This document shows positions 12,986 to 14,143 of a stretch of DNA of 14,143 nt, one piece after another. The stretch is from Deltaproteobacteria bacterium UBA6967 (GTDB taxonomy: Bacteria; SAR324; NAC60-12): NCBI GenBank assembly GCA_002450295.1, contig DJYX01000020.1:1-14143 (forward strand). The letters run 5' to 3'. The position numbers and the translations under genes were made by a program. The notes beneath the pieces are model-generated. The model was not told the origin of the DNA and searched no databases. It was given only the letters and a program-made list of their open reading frames with translations. Position 1 is the first letter of the stretch; every line of letters starts with the position of its first letter.

Positions 12986-14143
12986 TCAGCTCAGCAGTTG
13001 AACAACCGACTCTGCACGAGCATTTGCCTGAGCAAGCATCGCAGTAGAAGACTCGACCATGATCTGATCCCGCGTGAACTTGGTCATTGCCTCGGCCATG
13101 TCTGCGTCTCGGATTACAGATTCTGAACTCATCACGTTCTCGTGAGCAATGCGCAGATAGTTCAGGTTACTCTCCAGATTGTTCTTCTGAAAGGCCCCAA
13201 TTTCAGCACGAGTGGAGGAGACTTCTTCCAAAGCCCGATCCAACACTCTCATCGAATCCTGAGCCTTGATCGGGTTGGTGACATCCACCTCAGACAAAGA
13301 GCCGAAGCCACTTACATTATCAACTCCAGTGCCGAGCTTGTCTGTACGCATGTTGCGTAAGGCCAGCGAAGTGGTCTGTGATGGGTTGGAACCAATCTGA
13401 AAAACTAAGGAGTTTTGAGCAAGCGTGACGTTCCCTACGCTGACCCCTGACAGGTTGCCCAGCGCAGTCTCAGAGAGTTGCATCGGTGGATCAAGAGAGT
13501 CCGGAATATCAACAGGATCTGGTTGCCCTGGTAAGGCCAAACCCGAGTAGCGGACTGCCAAGCCATCGGTGCTGGCATTGCCAGTATTCCCAGTCAGGAT
13601 TTGCCCGACACCTGTTGCTTCCTCTCCGTTGATCTCCCCCGCAACGTCCAAACCGTTGGCGATCGTATCATACACGTCGCTCTTGGTGGACAGGAGCCCT
13701 TGCGTTGTACTGGAAACCTTGAAGCTGTGCTGGCTGCCAAATTCCTTGTGACGAAGGCTAATGAGTTGTGGAGCGTTTGCTTCTGTTTCGTCTTCGGGAG
13801 TTCTCATCAACTCCACGTTCAAACCCGCTTCTTGGATTGCTGCGTTCAGAGCATTCAAGTTGTTTTCAACCGTCTCACCTTTGATCGTCCTAAAGTTGAC
13901 CGTTTTTGAACCCTCAGTAATGGTCAATTGCTCGCCACGATCAATGATCTCATTATCCAGGGCAACCATTCCAGCCATCTGGGCTCGACGTGCCGCCTGG
14001 TTGAGAATGACTTCGTAACCAGAAGCACCAGAACTTTGCGTAGCTTGGGTCGCTCCCACAAATTCCAGGTTCGCTCCAGAAGTCACCCCGGTTGCACCTT
14101 TGCTCCCGTCCAACAGCACCTTCATGCCAAACTGTCGGCTTTG
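12986..14143 (-). CDS. Flagellin, 3' part (5' end beyond window)
   Basis: The frame is open to the window edge, so the N-terminus is missing; 385 residues are visible (numbered below from the Met encoded at 14125). Just after the cut come the D1 signature FGMKVLLDGS and a variable middle region containing a flagellin IN-like motif (GQILTGNTGNASTDGLAVRYSG, about 174-195). A Pro/Asp-rich stretch at 202-214 is followed by the conserved C-terminal D1/D0 part: NPIKAQDSMRVLDRALEEV, STRAEIGAFQKNNLESNLNY, IRDADMAEAMTKFTRDQIM and the end ANARAESVVQLLS. The protein is the exported filament subunit. The Met at 14125 is internal and is not the true start. Length is normal for a flagellin carrying one insert domain. 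The downstream hairpin and tRNA operon follow. Confidence 0.95.
   Translation of the reverse strand, partial: QSRQFGMKVLLDGSKGATGVTSGANLEFVGATQATQSSGASGYEVILNQAARRAQMAGMVALDNEIIDRGEQLTITEGSKTVNFRTIKGETVENNLNALNAAIQEAGLNVELMRTPEDETEANAPQLISLRHKEFGSQHSFKVSSTTQGLLSTKSDVYDTIANGLDVAGEINGEEATGVGQILTGNTGNASTDGLAVRYSGLALPGQPDPVDIPDSLDPPMQLSETALGNLSGVSVGNVTLAQNSLVFQIGSNPSQTTSLALRNMRTDKLGTGVDNVSGFGSLSEVDVTNPIKAQDSMRVLDRALEEVSSTRAEIGAFQKNNLESNLNYLRIAHENVMSSESVIRDADMAEAMTKFTRDQIMVESSTAMLAQANARAESVVQLLS

Noticed and set aside
12631..13047. 138-codon plus-strand frame with FEPSVQ and RERDSNPRSS motifs
   Set aside because: It is the antisense translation of the two Ser tRNA genes (a well-known artefact of tRNA T-arms read backwards) and is not a protein.
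13087..14018. Several plus-strand frames across the flagellin gene
   Set aside because: They are antisense to a clear flagellin coding region.
1..14143. Search for CRISPR arrays, insertion sequences, integrases and toxin-antitoxin pairs
   Set aside because: No regularly spaced repeats, transposase or recombinase motifs, or paired small toxin-like genes were seen. The short repeats found are isolated.

Overview
The window looks like part of a chromosome from a Gram-negative, flagellated bacterium of moderate GC content (low-to-mid 40s percent by eye). The evidence is a flagellin gene at the right edge, three tRNA genes with encoded CCA ends, clear AGGAGG-type ribosome binding sites, and exported or inner-membrane proteins. 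The mix of small alpha/beta-barrel, SnoaL-like and cupin proteins with ketopantoate-reductase-like enzymes would suit an uncultured marine proteobacterial-type lineage, but sequence alone does not fix the taxon. No transposase, integrase, CRISPR array or phage gene was seen.

Left part (1-3055): a SnoaL/NTF2-like protein (minus strand); a small dimeric alpha/beta-barrel-like protein followed by three hairpins; then the two-gene unit DUF1326 (Cys-rich) plus DUF2182 (multi-pass membrane protein with a Met-rich loop), probably co-transcribed and perhaps metal-handling. From 3056 to 3749 there is no intact gene, but the minus strand carries what looks like a decayed gene for a secreted protein.

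Central part (3750-10233): nine small or medium metabolic-type genes. There is a two-domain alpha/beta-barrel protein, then a divergent arrangement around a 966-bp gap without a convincing gene. To the left (minus) lie a barrel protein and a ketopantoate-reductase-like oxidoreductase. To the right (plus) lie a barrel protein, a SnoaL-like protein and a second ketopantoate-reductase-like oxidoreductase. Both oxidoreductases keep the Rossmann motif and the catalytic Lys/Glu but lack two Asn residues that bind ketopantoate in true PanE, so another 2-oxo acid or hydroxy acid substrate is likely. Two further barrel-like proteins and a cupin follow. The genes look like a pool of small-molecule enzymes rather than one operon.

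Right part (10234-14143): a hidden 46-codon minus-strand ORF, an exported DUF3015-like protein with a good promoter, a class IV PLP aminotransferase, a tRNA operon reading Ser(TGA)-Ser(GCT)-Arg(GCG) on the minus strand with a good sigma-70-type promoter, and the 3' part of a flagellin gene that runs off the window. The GCG anticodon on the Arg tRNA is unusual, because bacteria normally carry ACG. Inverted repeats are frequent between genes; several sit in promoter spacers or around stop codons.
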